A stretch of 6,450 nucleotides of DNA from Treponema sp. GTDB taxonomy: Bacteria > Spirochaetota > Spirochaetia > Treponematales > Breznakiellaceae. The DNA is taken from NCBI GenBank assembly GCA_031268245.1, contig JAIRXN010000147.1:1-6450 (forward strand). The letters are read 5' to 3'. Below the pieces are notes generated by a model. The model searched no databases. It saw nothing but the letters and a program-made list of their open reading frames with translations, and had not been told where the DNA came from. Shown here one piece after another: positions 1 to 6,289 of this stretch (position 1 is its first letter; each line of letters starts with the position of its first letter). A program made the translations under genes and the position numbers.

Positions 1-2
1 CC

Positions 3-1076
3 CCCCGCTGGCATATTGCCGGACAGATTCAGGTATCCCTGAACATCAGCGCCGCCATGTTTGAGGCGATGAAGACGCTCAGGCTGAACTATCAGGGGGG
101 GCTCATCGGCTACGACAAGGCGAAGATCCAGCTTGAACGGGATCTGCGCAAGAGTTACTACCAGATGCTCCTTGTACAGGAACAGGTAGAACTTCTGTCG
201 GAAAGTTTTGCCGCAGCGGAACGGCAGGTCGCCGTTGCCGAAGCAAACTACCGGGCAGGGCTTGCGCCGGAACTTACCCTGCTGCAGGCCCAGGTCAGCC
301 GGGAGAACATGAAGCCCCAGATGGATCAGGCGGAAAACGGCCTCAAGATGCTCCACGCCCAGTTTGCCATGAACCTGGGGCTTCCCTACGATACGCGGTT
401 TGAACTTGTTTCCGCACAGGAGGAGACAAACTACATTCCGCTGGATGTAGCGGAACTTGTCTGCAAGGCTTCTACCGGCAAGCCGGACATCAAAGAACTG
501 CGGCACAGCATTCTGACACTCAAGAGCAGCCGCAAGGCCCAGCTTTTGGCCCTCACCCCCGCTCTCTCTTTGAACTGGAACGGGACTTCCGCGTTTATCA
601 AAGATCCCTGGAAGGACAGTTGGTTTGACAGTTCCGATAACTGGCAGAAGGGCGGTTCCTTTACCATTGCCCTGGGCTGGAAACTCGACAGCCTTATCCC
701 CTGGAGCACCAACTTCCAGGCTATCAAGGATATAGATGACAGCATCACTACCGTGAATCTGGGACTGGATCAGGCAATTCAGGGTACGGAAATTGAAGTT
801 TACAATACGGTACTGCAGCTTGAAAAAACCAGAATCACTGCGGAGACTCAACAGAAGGCAATAGACCTTGCGGAAAAGTCTTTCCAGCTTACCGAGGAGG
901 CTTACCGGGCAGGGTTGCAGGAACTTCTGCAGGTGCAGACCGCCGAACTTTCCCTGCGTCAGGCACGGGTACAGATGCTGGAACAGGAATTTAACTATCG
1001 CAGCGGTCTTATCGATCTTGAATATTCTATCGGGGTACCCTTCGGTACACTCAGCTCTCAAGGAGGCACAAAATGA
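3..1076 (+). CDS. TolC-family outer-membrane efflux protein, 5' end outside the window
   Basis: This is the outer-membrane duct of a tripartite efflux pump. The reading frame is open from base 3 with no upstream stop, and the residues before the ATG at 57 (PRWHIAGQIQVSLNISAA) read as an outer-membrane beta strand. The Met at 57 is therefore internal, and the signal peptide plus roughly 80-110 residues are missing, judging by the usual 430-480 residues of the family. About 357 residues are visible. The two family repeats are clear: a coiled-coil helical half (about 81-400), a beta-strand segment rich in Trp and Asp (about 550-720), and a second helical half (about 760-1040). Both halves carry the same YRAGL motif (249-263 and 903-917), reflecting the internal duplication of TolC proteins. 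The stop overlaps the adaptor start by four bases (ATGA at 1073-1076), implying translational coupling. The family call is secure; the substrate cannot be told. Confidence 0.93.
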   Translation, partial: PRWHIAGQIQVSLNISAAMFEAMKTLRLNYQGGLIGYDKAKIQLERDLRKSYYQMLLVQEQVELLSESFAAAERQVAVAEANYRAGLAPELTLLQAQVSRENMKPQMDQAENGLKMLHAQFAMNLGLPYDTRFELVSAQEETNYIPLDVAELVCKASTGKPDIKELRHSILTLKSSRKAQLLALTPALSLNWNGTSAFIKDPWKDSWFDSSDNWQKGGSFTIALGWKLDSLIPWSTNFQAIKDIDDSITTVNLGLDQAIQGTEIEVYNTVLQLEKTRITAETQQKAIDLAEKSFQLTEEAYRAGLQELLQVQTAELSLRQARVQMLEQEFNYRSGLIDLEYSIGVPFGTLSSQGGTK

Positions 1077-2038
1077 AGGGAGTCAAACTATATGCCCTCA
1101 TATTCACCGGTGTCCTTCTCCTGACCTTTTCAGGATGCGAAAGGATTAAAGAAGTTTACAGTAAACTGGGGAAAGGGCCCGAGGACGGCTCTTCGGCCCC
1201 TGCCGAGGCGCCGGTCTTTGCGGTGAACACCACTACTGCCGCCCAGGGCCAGATTCGGGACTACATTGCCCTTTCCGGGGATATTGTGTCCGGTTCCACG
1301 GTGGATGCCTATTCGGATGCGGCAGGAAAGGTAACGCGGCTTTTTGTTTCCGTCGGTTCACGGTTACGTAAGGGCGATCCCATCGCCGAAGTGGATCCCA
1401 GCCGGCCGGGCATGAACTATGTGCCGGGTATCGCTGCGGCTCCTGTGGGGGGTACGGTAGTATCCCTTCCCGCCCAGGTCGGCATGACCATAAGCCAGGC
1501 GGTGCCCCTTGCCAGGATTGCTGCGGGCAGCGCTTTGGAGATAAAACTTTATGTGGCGGAACGGTTCATCTCCAAGATCAGTATGGGGCTTCCCTGCGAG
1601 ATAAGCCTCGACGCATGGCCGGGAGAAGTATTCCGCGGAACGATCAGCGAGGTGAGCCCTGTGGTGGATCCTGCTTCCCGGACAATGGAAGTGCGGGTGA
1701 ATGTTGATAACCCCGGTTCGCGGCTCAAGGCGGGAATGTTTGCCAAGGTGAGGATCATCACGGAGCGGAAGAACAACATCGTCAAGATTCCTGCAGGCAC
1801 CCTGATCGAGCGTCTCGGGGAAGAGTATGTTTTTACCGTTGAGGCGGATCCTGAAAACGCAGGCGGCCTCGTTGCGCGGAAATCGATAATACAGCCGGGT
1901 ATTGTCATTGACGGAGTCATGGAAGTACAGGACGGGCTCAATGCGGATACGGAAATCGTTGTCCGGGGCCAGACACTGCTCACCGACGGCGCCAGGATCA
2001 ATGTAATAGAAAAAGCGCCGCCTCTGGCCGCAAACTGA
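1073..2038 (+). CDS. RND efflux periplasmic adaptor lipoprotein (membrane fusion protein) lacking the alpha-hairpin
   Basis: This adaptor links the RND pump to the outer-membrane duct. The 321-residue product starts with a lipoprotein signal: Lys2/Lys5, a hydrophobic stretch at 6-20 and a lipobox FSGC with Cys22 as the lipidated residue. The first half of the lipoyl domain lies at about 78-108, ending in GSRLRKGDPIAEVD, and the second half at about 123-149 (APVGGTVVSLPAQVG). A beta-barrel domain follows at about 153-230, with the family-typical PVVDPASRTMEVRV and LKAGMFAKV stretches, then a membrane-proximal domain at about 235-312. Only about 14 residues (109-122) separate the lipoyl halves, so the long alpha-helical hairpin of AcrA or MexA is absent; Borrelia BesA is a known precedent. 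The start is supported by AAGGAGG at 1060-1066, six bases upstream, and by the signal peptide beginning there. The stop overlaps the next gene's Shine-Dalgarno. Confidence 0.94.
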   Translation: MKGVKLYALIFTGVLLLTFSGCERIKEVYSKLGKGPEDGSSAPAEAPVFAVNTTTAAQGQIRDYIALSGDIVSGSTVDAYSDAAGKVTRLFVSVGSRLRKGDPIAEVDPSRPGMNYVPGIAAAPVGGTVVSLPAQVGMTISQAVPLARIAAGSALEIKLYVAERFISKISMGLPCEISLDAWPGEVFRGTISEVSPVVDPASRTMEVRVNVDNPGSRLKAGMFAKVRIITERKNNIVKIPAGTLIERLGEEYVFTVEADPENAGGLVARKSIIQPGIVIDGVMEVQDGLNADTEIVVRGQTLLTDGARINVIEKAPPLAAN

Positions 2039-2048
2039 GGAGAATTAT

Positions 2049-5000
2049 ATGAGTTTTGCAAAAATGGCGGTTGGAAGACCAACCACAATCTTTATCATAT
2101 TCCTGCTTCTTATTGGATTGGGAATTTTTGCTTTTGTCAAACTTCCCATAGATCTCTTTCCCGAGATCAATCCTCCCTACCTCGTGGTGTACACCAGTTA
2201 TACGGGGGCAGGGCCTGAGGAAGTAGAACGATCCGTGACACGGACTCTGGAGGCGGCGCTTTCTTCCGTTTCCGGCCTTGAAAAAGTAAGCAGCACGAGT
2301 TCCAAGGGTACCAGCATGGTAATCATGGAATTTACCTACGGGACGGATCTGGCTGACGCCTCCAACTCCGTGCGGGATGCACTGGAGCGGGTTCGCAACT
2401 ACATGCCTGCCGGTTCCGATTCGCCGCTTATCTTCAAATTCGATCCTTCCATGATACCCATCATGGGCCTCATGGTTACGGGAAACCGGAGCCCTGAAGA
2501 ACTGCGGGAGATTGCGGAGGATACCATCATTCCCCGCATCGAACAGACTCCCGGAGTAGCTACGGCAAGCGTCAATGGCGGACGGGAGAAGATTATCCGG
2601 GTGGAGGTACCCCAAAACCGTCTTGAGGCATACGGCCTTACGGTAACTCAGATCCAGCAGATGCTGGCCGCCCAGAACATGCAGGTGGCTGCGGGTACCA
2701 TCACCGAAGGCGGGCTTTCCTATATTCTTACTACAATGGGCGAATACACAAGCCTCGACCAGATACGCAATACGGTCATTTCCTACAAGGGGGGAGGCTA
2801 TGTGGACGGTCAGGTGGAAAACCCCCGGAGCGTATATCTCCGGGACATTGCCGATGTTTTTGAAGGTTTCAAGGATGAAACCAGCACGGTGTATGTAAAC
2901 GGCCAGCCCGCGGTAATGATGATGGTGCAGAAACAGAGCGGCAAGAACTCTGTCCAGACCGCAAGGGATCTCCGCAGCCGCCTTACGATGATCGCCAGGG
3001 AGATTCCCCAGGACATCAAGATTACCGAAATTTTCAATACCACCGATCAGATTGAAAATTCGCTTAATCAGGTCAGCAGTACCGCCATTTCCGGCGCCCT
3101 CCTGGCGATTCTCATTCTCTTTGTCTTCCTCCGTTCAATTAAACCGACCCTGATCATCGGCATCAGTATTCCTGTTTCCCTGATTGTCACGCTGATGCTG
3201 ATGTACTTTGCGGGCCTTACCCTTAATCTTATGACCATGGCAGGGCTGGTGCTGGGTATAGGGATGCTGGTTGATAACTCCATTGTAATTCTGGAGAATA
3301 TCTACCATTACCGGGAGAAAGGGGCAAAGCTGAACTCCGCGGCGGTGCTGGGTACATCCGAGATGATGGTGGCAATTGCCGGCAGTACTCTTACTACGAT
3401 CTGTGTATTTGCCCCTCTTGTGGCTTTCCAGGGACTTCTTGAGATGGCGGGTGAACTTTTTGCCGGCTTGGCTTTTACCGTAGTCATCTCTCTGGCGATA
3501 AGCCTTCTTGTGGCCGTTGTTCTTGTTCCGGTGTTATCCAGCCACTATTTTCCGCTGGTTACCCGCAAGCAGAAGCCCCTCACGGGTGTTTTGGGCAAAA
3601 TAGACGGAGCCTTTGCGAGAGCCTTAACGTCTCTGGATAACAGTTACCGCTGGGCGGTAAAGAAAGTTCTCAGGCACAAGATTGTTGTCATCGGTTTTCT
3701 GTTAGTACTCTTTATTGGCTCGGTGATCATGATCCCGGTGATCGGCTGGGTCTTTATGCCTTCCCAGGAGGCGGATAATGTCGAAATCAATGTAAGCCTT
3801 CCCATGGGAACTCCCCTTCCGGAAACGGAGGCCGCTCTCCGTCAACTGGAAGCCATTGTGACAAGAGAGATTGATCCTGCCGCGTATGAAAGGATGGTTC
3901 TCAATGCCGGCGGCGGCAACATGTTCTCGGGCGGGAACACTAATTCCGGTTCATTACGGATCAATCTGGTGAAGTTTGACAAAAGGACTCTGACGGCGGA
4001 CAACATCAAGGATATTATCCGTACCCATTTCCATGAATTCCCCGGAGTGGCTATCTCCTTTAGCGGCGGAGGCATGAGTATGGGCATGGGCAACCCCATC
4101 GACATCATAATCCGTACCGACGATCTTGTAAAAGGCAAGGCCATTGCGGAACAGATCGCAGAAGTAGTGCGAAGAGATATACCGGAGGCAAAGGAGCCTA
4201 CGGTGGATCTTAAAGACGGACTTCCCCAGATCGAGATTGAGCTTGACCGGGACAGAATGTATGCGCTGGGACTCAACGCATATACTGTGGGAAACGAAAT
4301 AAAGGCGGCGGTGGACGGAATCACCGCAACCCGCTACAAGACCGGAGGCCATGACTACGACGTGATACTTATTCTGGCGGAAGCCGACCGGAGTACGCGG
4401 CCTGCCCTGGATCATATCTTTGTAAACAGCCAGATAGCCGGCCGGGTTCCCCTTTCCAGTTTTGCATCCTACAAGGAAGGTACAGGCCCGCTTACGATCA
4501 ACCGGGAAAACCAGAGCCGGATTATTCACGTAAGCGCCCAGGTACAGCCGGGTACCAGGCTCAATACCCTGGAAGAAAAAGTCCGCACGGCAGTCCAGAC
4601 CGCCATTCCTGCGGAAGATGATGTTGTTATTGAATATTCCGGAGATAATGCGGAGATGATGAAGATGATGGGTAACTTTGTACTCATCCTCATTGTGGCG
4701 GCCTTTCTGGTGTTCGGAGTCATGGCGAGCCTCTTTGAATCTTTCCGTGATCCCTTTATCATCATCTGTACCATCCCTTTGAGCGTAATCGGCATTGTCG
4801 GAATCTACCTTATTACCAATACGGTATTCAATGTGCTTACCGCCGTGGGGCTTCTCGTCCTGATGGGAGTCATCGTCAACAACGGTATTGTTTTGGTGGA
4901 TTATACCAACCTGCTCCGCAAGCGGGGTTACGGCCTCGAAGAGGCCTGTATTGAAGCGGCAGGGAACAGACTCCGCCCGATACTGATGACCACCCTCACC

Positions 5001-5360
5001 ACGATTTTGGGCCTTGTCCCCATGGCTTTCTTCCCCGGCGAAGGCTCTGAAATGGTAGGGCCCATCGGCAAGACCGTTCTTGGAGGACTCTCCATCGGTA
5101 CGATTATGACACTGTTCCTGATGCCCACCCTCTATGCGGTGATAAACAAACATTCCGGTGAAAGACTTGCCAGGGCGGAGGCCCGGCGTGAGCGGATTGC
5201 CCTGGGACTCAAGGGCAGGCAGAAGGAAGAAAAAAAAGCTCTTGGTCAGGGCGCTGCAAAAATTGCGGAAACTCCGGTTTTATCCGGAGCATCCCGCCGG
5301 GTAAACGAAAGTGAGCAAAGCTTCCCTTCAGGGGAGCCCATCACCGGGGAGGCATTATGA
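2049..5360 (+). CDS. RND-family efflux transporter permease (AcrB-like, HAE type)
   Basis: This inner-membrane proton-driven pump is expected to work as a trimer and export substrates through the adaptor and the TolC-like duct. The 1103 residues show the full duplicated RND plan: TM1 (about 12-30, followed by LPIDLFPEINPP), a first periplasmic porter region (31-340), TM2-TM7 (about 342-567), a second porter region (570-872) and TM8-TM12 (about 873-1030). TM4 has GIGMLVDNSIVILENI, so Asp409 is kept but the second relay Asp of AcrB is Asn410. TM10 has VIVNNGIVLVDY, with Asn944 at the position of AcrB Lys940. Arg974 and Thr981 in RLRPILMTT match AcrB Arg971 and Thr978 by eye. A charged, cytoplasmic tail of about 70 residues (1034-1103) extends past TM12. 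GAGGAG at 2037-2042 is six bases before the ATG and overlaps the adaptor stop. Exported substrates (drugs, bile-like compounds, lipids, metals) cannot be deduced; metal-type Met clusters are not evident. Confidence 0.96.
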   Translation: MSFAKMAVGRPTTIFIIFLLLIGLGIFAFVKLPIDLFPEINPPYLVVYTSYTGAGPEEVERSVTRTLEAALSSVSGLEKVSSTSSKGTSMVIMEFTYGTDLADASNSVRDALERVRNYMPAGSDSPLIFKFDPSMIPIMGLMVTGNRSPEELREIAEDTIIPRIEQTPGVATASVNGGREKIIRVEVPQNRLEAYGLTVTQIQQMLAAQNMQVAAGTITEGGLSYILTTMGEYTSLDQIRNTVISYKGGGYVDGQVENPRSVYLRDIADVFEGFKDETSTVYVNGQPAVMMMVQKQSGKNSVQTARDLRSRLTMIAREIPQDIKITEIFNTTDQIENSLNQVSSTAISGALLAILILFVFLRSIKPTLIIGISIPVSLIVTLMLMYFAGLTLNLMTMAGLVLGIGMLVDNSIVILENIYHYREKGAKLNSAAVLGTSEMMVAIAGSTLTTICVFAPLVAFQGLLEMAGELFAGLAFTVVISLAISLLVAVVLVPVLSSHYFPLVTRKQKPLTGVLGKIDGAFARALTSLDNSYRWAVKKVLRHKIVVIGFLLVLFIGSVIMIPVIGWVFMPSQEADNVEINVSLPMGTPLPETEAALRQLEAIVTREIDPAAYERMVLNAGGGNMFSGGNTNSGSLRINLVKFDKRTLTADNIKDIIRTHFHEFPGVAISFSGGGMSMGMGNPIDIIIRTDDLVKGKAIAEQIAEVVRRDIPEAKEPTVDLKDGLPQIEIELDRDRMYALGLNAYTVGNEIKAAVDGITATRYKTGGHDYDVILILAEADRSTRPALDHIFVNSQIAGRVPLSSFASYKEGTGPLTINRENQSRIIHVSAQVQPGTRLNTLEEKVRTAVQTAIPAEDDVVIEYSGDNAEMMKMMGNFVLILIVAAFLVFGVMASLFESFRDPFIIICTIPLSVIGIVGIYLITNTVFNVLTAVGLLVLMGVIVNNGIVLVDYTNLLRKRGYGLEEACIEAAGNRLRPILMTTLTTILGLVPMAFFPGEGSEMVGPIGKTVLGGLSIGTIMTLFLMPTLYAVINKHSGERLARAEARRERIALGLKGRQKEEKKALGQGAAKIAETPVLSGASRRVNESEQSFPSGEPITGEAL

Positions 5361-5713
5361 TCCGGGTAGAGATTATCGCAAATCATTCGGTTGAGGAAAA
5401 CGTCCTCGAAGCCTTTCAGGATGAGGGAGTGGGAAAGTACTACACCCTCTACCCAAACGTTACAGGCATCGGTTCTTCGGGCCCCCGAATGGGGGACGCC
5501 ATATGGCCCGAGGAAAACTTTGCACTGGTGATCTGGTGCGAGGCGGAAGAGGCTGCCGGAATCAGACGGGCAATGGCAAAGGTAAAAGAGCGCTTCCCCG
5601 ACGAGGGGATCAGACTCTTCACTCTTGGCGAAGAGACCGCAGACAGCGTTCCGGTGAATACGGATTCATCTCCCCGGCCTCCTGCGCCCAATTACGCCGG
5701 AGAAAATATCTAG
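5357..5713 (+). CDS. PG0541-like, PII-related small protein coupled to the RND pump
   Basis: This 118-residue soluble protein has no signal peptide or membrane segment, so it should be cytoplasmic. From memory it resembles the PG0541-type transporter-associated family, small proteins related to nitrogen-regulatory PII and found behind RND operons in Bacteroidetes and spirochaetes; this could not be checked here. Visible support is an N-terminal strand (MIRVEIIAN), a helix (SVEENVLEAFQDEG), a Gly-rich segment with GSSGPRMGDAIWP at about 39-51 where PII proteins have the T-loop, a strand (FALVIWCEAEE), an amphipathic helix (66-80) and a strand (IRLFTLGEE). That order fits a beta-alpha-beta-beta-alpha-beta ferredoxin-like fold. 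The last 25 residues are Pro/Ser/Asn-rich and probably disordered. The start overlaps the pump stop (ATGA), with GGGGAGG at 5346-5352 four bases upstream. A role as ligand-responsive modulator of the pump is inference. The TAG stop lies at the edge of a repeat element. Confidence 0.85.
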   Translation: MIRVEIIANHSVEENVLEAFQDEGVGKYYTLYPNVTGIGSSGPRMGDAIWPEENFALVIWCEAEEAAGIRRAMAKVKERFPDEGIRLFTLGEETADSVPVNTDSSPRPPAPNYAGENI

Positions 5714-5718
5714 GGAAA

Positions 5719-5750
5719 CGCTGATTTATGCAACCAAGCATAAATCAGCG
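5719..5750. repeat. Perfect 13-bp inverted repeat, left stem-loop of the element
   Basis: CGCTGATTTATGC (5719-5731) and GCATAAATCAGCG (5738-5750) are perfect inverted copies around the 6-base loop AACCAA. The outer part is the same CGCTGATT core found in the third stem-loop. It is not followed by a T-run (CTACTTTAAT), so it is unlikely to be a terminator by itself. Confidence 0.9.
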
Positions 5751-5764
5751 CTACTTTAATGTGG

Positions 5765-5790
5765 CATTTGCGCAATGAAATGAGCAAATG
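5765..5790. repeat. 7-bp inverted repeat, central stem-loop of the element
   Basis: CATTTGC (5765-5771) and GCAAATG (5784-5790) are inverted copies with a 12-base spacer. It lies between the two stronger stem-loops. At seven base pairs it could be chance, but its regular placement between them suggests that it belongs to the element. Confidence 0.45.
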
Positions 5791-5792
5791 TA

Positions 5793-5835
5793 TAGGGTAA
5801 CGCTGATTAGCGTCAAGTTAATCAGCGTTACCCTA
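5793..5835. repeat. Perfect 17-bp inverted repeat, right stem-loop of the element
   Basis: TAGGGTAACGCTGATTA (5793-5809) and TAATCAGCGTTACCCTA (5819-5835) are perfect inverted copies around a 9-base loop. The left arm is also a direct copy, 15 of 16 bases, of the element's left end (5711-5726). Five T residues follow at 5838-5842, so the stem might weakly terminate + strand transcription, but the two intervening bases and the better terminator at 5855-5890 argue that termination is not its main role. Confidence 0.9.
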
Positions 5836-5854
5836 GATTTTTGAGATAACAAAC

Positions 5855-5890
5855 AACAGTCCCGGACAATTCCAGGGCTGTTCTTTTTTT
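5855..5890 (+). terminator. Rho-independent terminator of the efflux operon
   Basis: AACAG (5855-5859) pairs with CTGTT (5878-5882), CCC with GGG (5861-5863 with 5875-5877) and GGA with TCC (5864-5866 with 5871-5873), with one bulged base on each side. Seven T residues follow at 5884-5890 after a single C. The orientation fits + strand transcripts of the efflux operon. If the repeat element is removed, it lies only about 20 bases behind the stop codon of the last gene, the normal distance. It may also weakly terminate the converging tRNA transcript, though the T-run on that side is poor. Confidence 0.8.
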
Positions 5891-5908
5891 GGCAATAATC
5901 CAATTATG

Positions 5909-5982
5909 TGGAGGTGAGGGGAATTGAACCCCTGACCTTGTGAATGCCATTCACACGCTCTAGCCAACTGAGCTACACCCCC
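5909..5982 (-). tRNA. tRNA-Ala (anticodon GGC)
   Basis: The - strand folds into a complete 74-base cloverleaf. The acceptor stem is GGGGGTG/CACCTCC, with a G3:U70 wobble, the classic alanine identity element. The D arm is GCTC/GAGC with the AGTTGGCTA loop, the anticodon stem is TGTGA/TCACA with the loop ATGGCAT, the variable loop is AGGTC, and the T arm is AGGGG/CCCCT with the TTCAATT loop. The anticodon GGC (complement at 5946-5948) reads GCC and GCU. The discriminator is A73 and the 3' CCA is not encoded, so it must be added by the CCA-adding enzyme. The gene converges on the efflux operon. Confidence 0.97.
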
Positions 5983-5994
5983 GGAGAATGGTTA

Positions 5995-6024
5995 ACTATA
6001 GCCAAAAGAAGGAAATAATGTCAA
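5995..6024 (-). promoter_or_regulatory. Sigma70-type promoter of the tRNA-Ala gene
   Basis: On the - strand a perfect -35 box TTGACA (6019-6024) and a -10 box TATAGT (5995-6000, one mismatch to consensus) are separated by 18 bases. The expected transcription start, about 5987-5989, is only a few bases before the first base of the tRNA at 5982, as is typical for stable-RNA genes. Confidence 0.8.
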
Positions 6025-6076
6025 GTACTTTTCTCCATGAAGTTCTTTGAAGCAGAAAAACTCTCTCAGACTCGGC

Positions 6077-6130
6077 TGCCGGGGAAAACTATCCCTCCGG
6101 CAATTTTTGCAAGGGGAATTTTCCTGCAAA
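6077..6130 (+). other. Two adjacent weak stem-loops in the intergenic region
   Basis: TGCCGG (6077-6082) pairs with CCGGCA (6097-6102), extended by two G-C pairs with a bulge, and is followed by five T residues (6104-6108). This resembles a rho-independent terminator on the + strand, but no + strand gene lies before it. A second imperfect stem follows: TTTGC (6106-6110) pairs with GCAAA (6126-6130), and AGG with CCT inside it. The second stem uses part of the first stem's T-run. No function is assigned; it may be a remnant of a lost + strand gene or chance. Confidence 0.3.
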
Positions 6131-6151
6131 GCATGACCTCTAGACGGCACG

Positions 6152-6289
6152 TTATATGAGTACCCGAACAAGACGTATTCCGGCTTGACGGCGGGGAATT
6201 ATATCCGGAAGATGAGCTTGCTTCGCATGAAAGGCACGAACTTGTGCTTTGATAGTATCGATTTTACCTCTATATTCAGCGTAGATTTC
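6152..6289 (-). pseudogene. Possible frameshifted continuation of the right-edge gene
   Basis: Directly after the frame of the neighbouring - strand fragment, the next frame is open for 45 codons (EIYAEYRGKIDTIKAQVRAFHAKQAHLPD and on, ending with TAA at 6152-6154). It has no start codon or ribosome site of its own, so it could only be read as an extension of that gene after a one-base shift near 6289. The first half looks like a charged helix continuing the coiled-coil character of the upstream part; the last 15 residues look less protein-like. It may equally be a chance open frame. Confidence 0.25.

Larger units (their letters stand above)
5710..5836. mobile_element. MITE-like palindromic element inserted at the stop codon
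   Basis: The segment begins CTAGGGAAACGCTGATT (5710-5726) and ends with the near-exact inverted copy AATCAGCGTTACCCTAG (5820-5836): 16 of 17 bases match. CTAG occurs at both outer ends (5710-5713 and 5833-5836), which fits a 4-bp target duplication of the YTAR type used by IS5-group transposases. The core would then be 5714-5832, 119 bp with no coding capacity. Removing core plus one CTAG restores a sequence in which the same TAG stop is kept, so the upstream protein is unchanged. Inside are three stem-loops, described separately. Alternatives are a REP/BIME-like palindromic unit or a structured 3'-UTR. No related transposase is visible in the window, so the IS5 link is inference. Confidence 0.55.

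Noticed and set aside
57..59. ATG at 57 as the start of the TolC-like protein
   Set aside because: The frame is open upstream to the window edge with typical TolC-family residues, there is no ribosome site before it, and no signal peptide follows, so this Met is internal.
868..1149. 93-codon + strand open frame across the TolC/adaptor junction
   Set aside because: It overlaps two well-supported genes in another phase and has the Arg/Cys/Pro-rich composition of an out-of-frame reading.
1998..2615. 205-codon - strand open frame over the start of the pump gene
   Set aside because: It is antisense to the pump's N-terminal region, has no recognisable domain, and has no supporting ribosome site or neighbour.
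3954..5153. 399-codon open frame on the - strand
   Set aside because: It lies antisense to the highly characteristic RND gene; its His/Asn/Gly/Arg-rich composition is that of a reverse-frame shadow and no motif is visible.
5710..5836. CRISPR array
   Set aside because: The repeated cores alternate in orientation and are unevenly spaced, and there are no spacers of constant length and no cas gene.
5793..5842. Third stem-loop of the element as the main operon terminator
   Set aside because: Its arms are copies of the element's terminal repeats, and the T-run is short and offset by two bases; the hairpin with seven T residues at 5855-5890 is a better terminator.
6037..6159. 40-codon + strand open frame in the intergenic region
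   Set aside because: It has no Shine-Dalgarno, covers the weak stem-loops, and its reading (MKFFEAEKLSQTRL...) shows no recognisable signal; probably chance.
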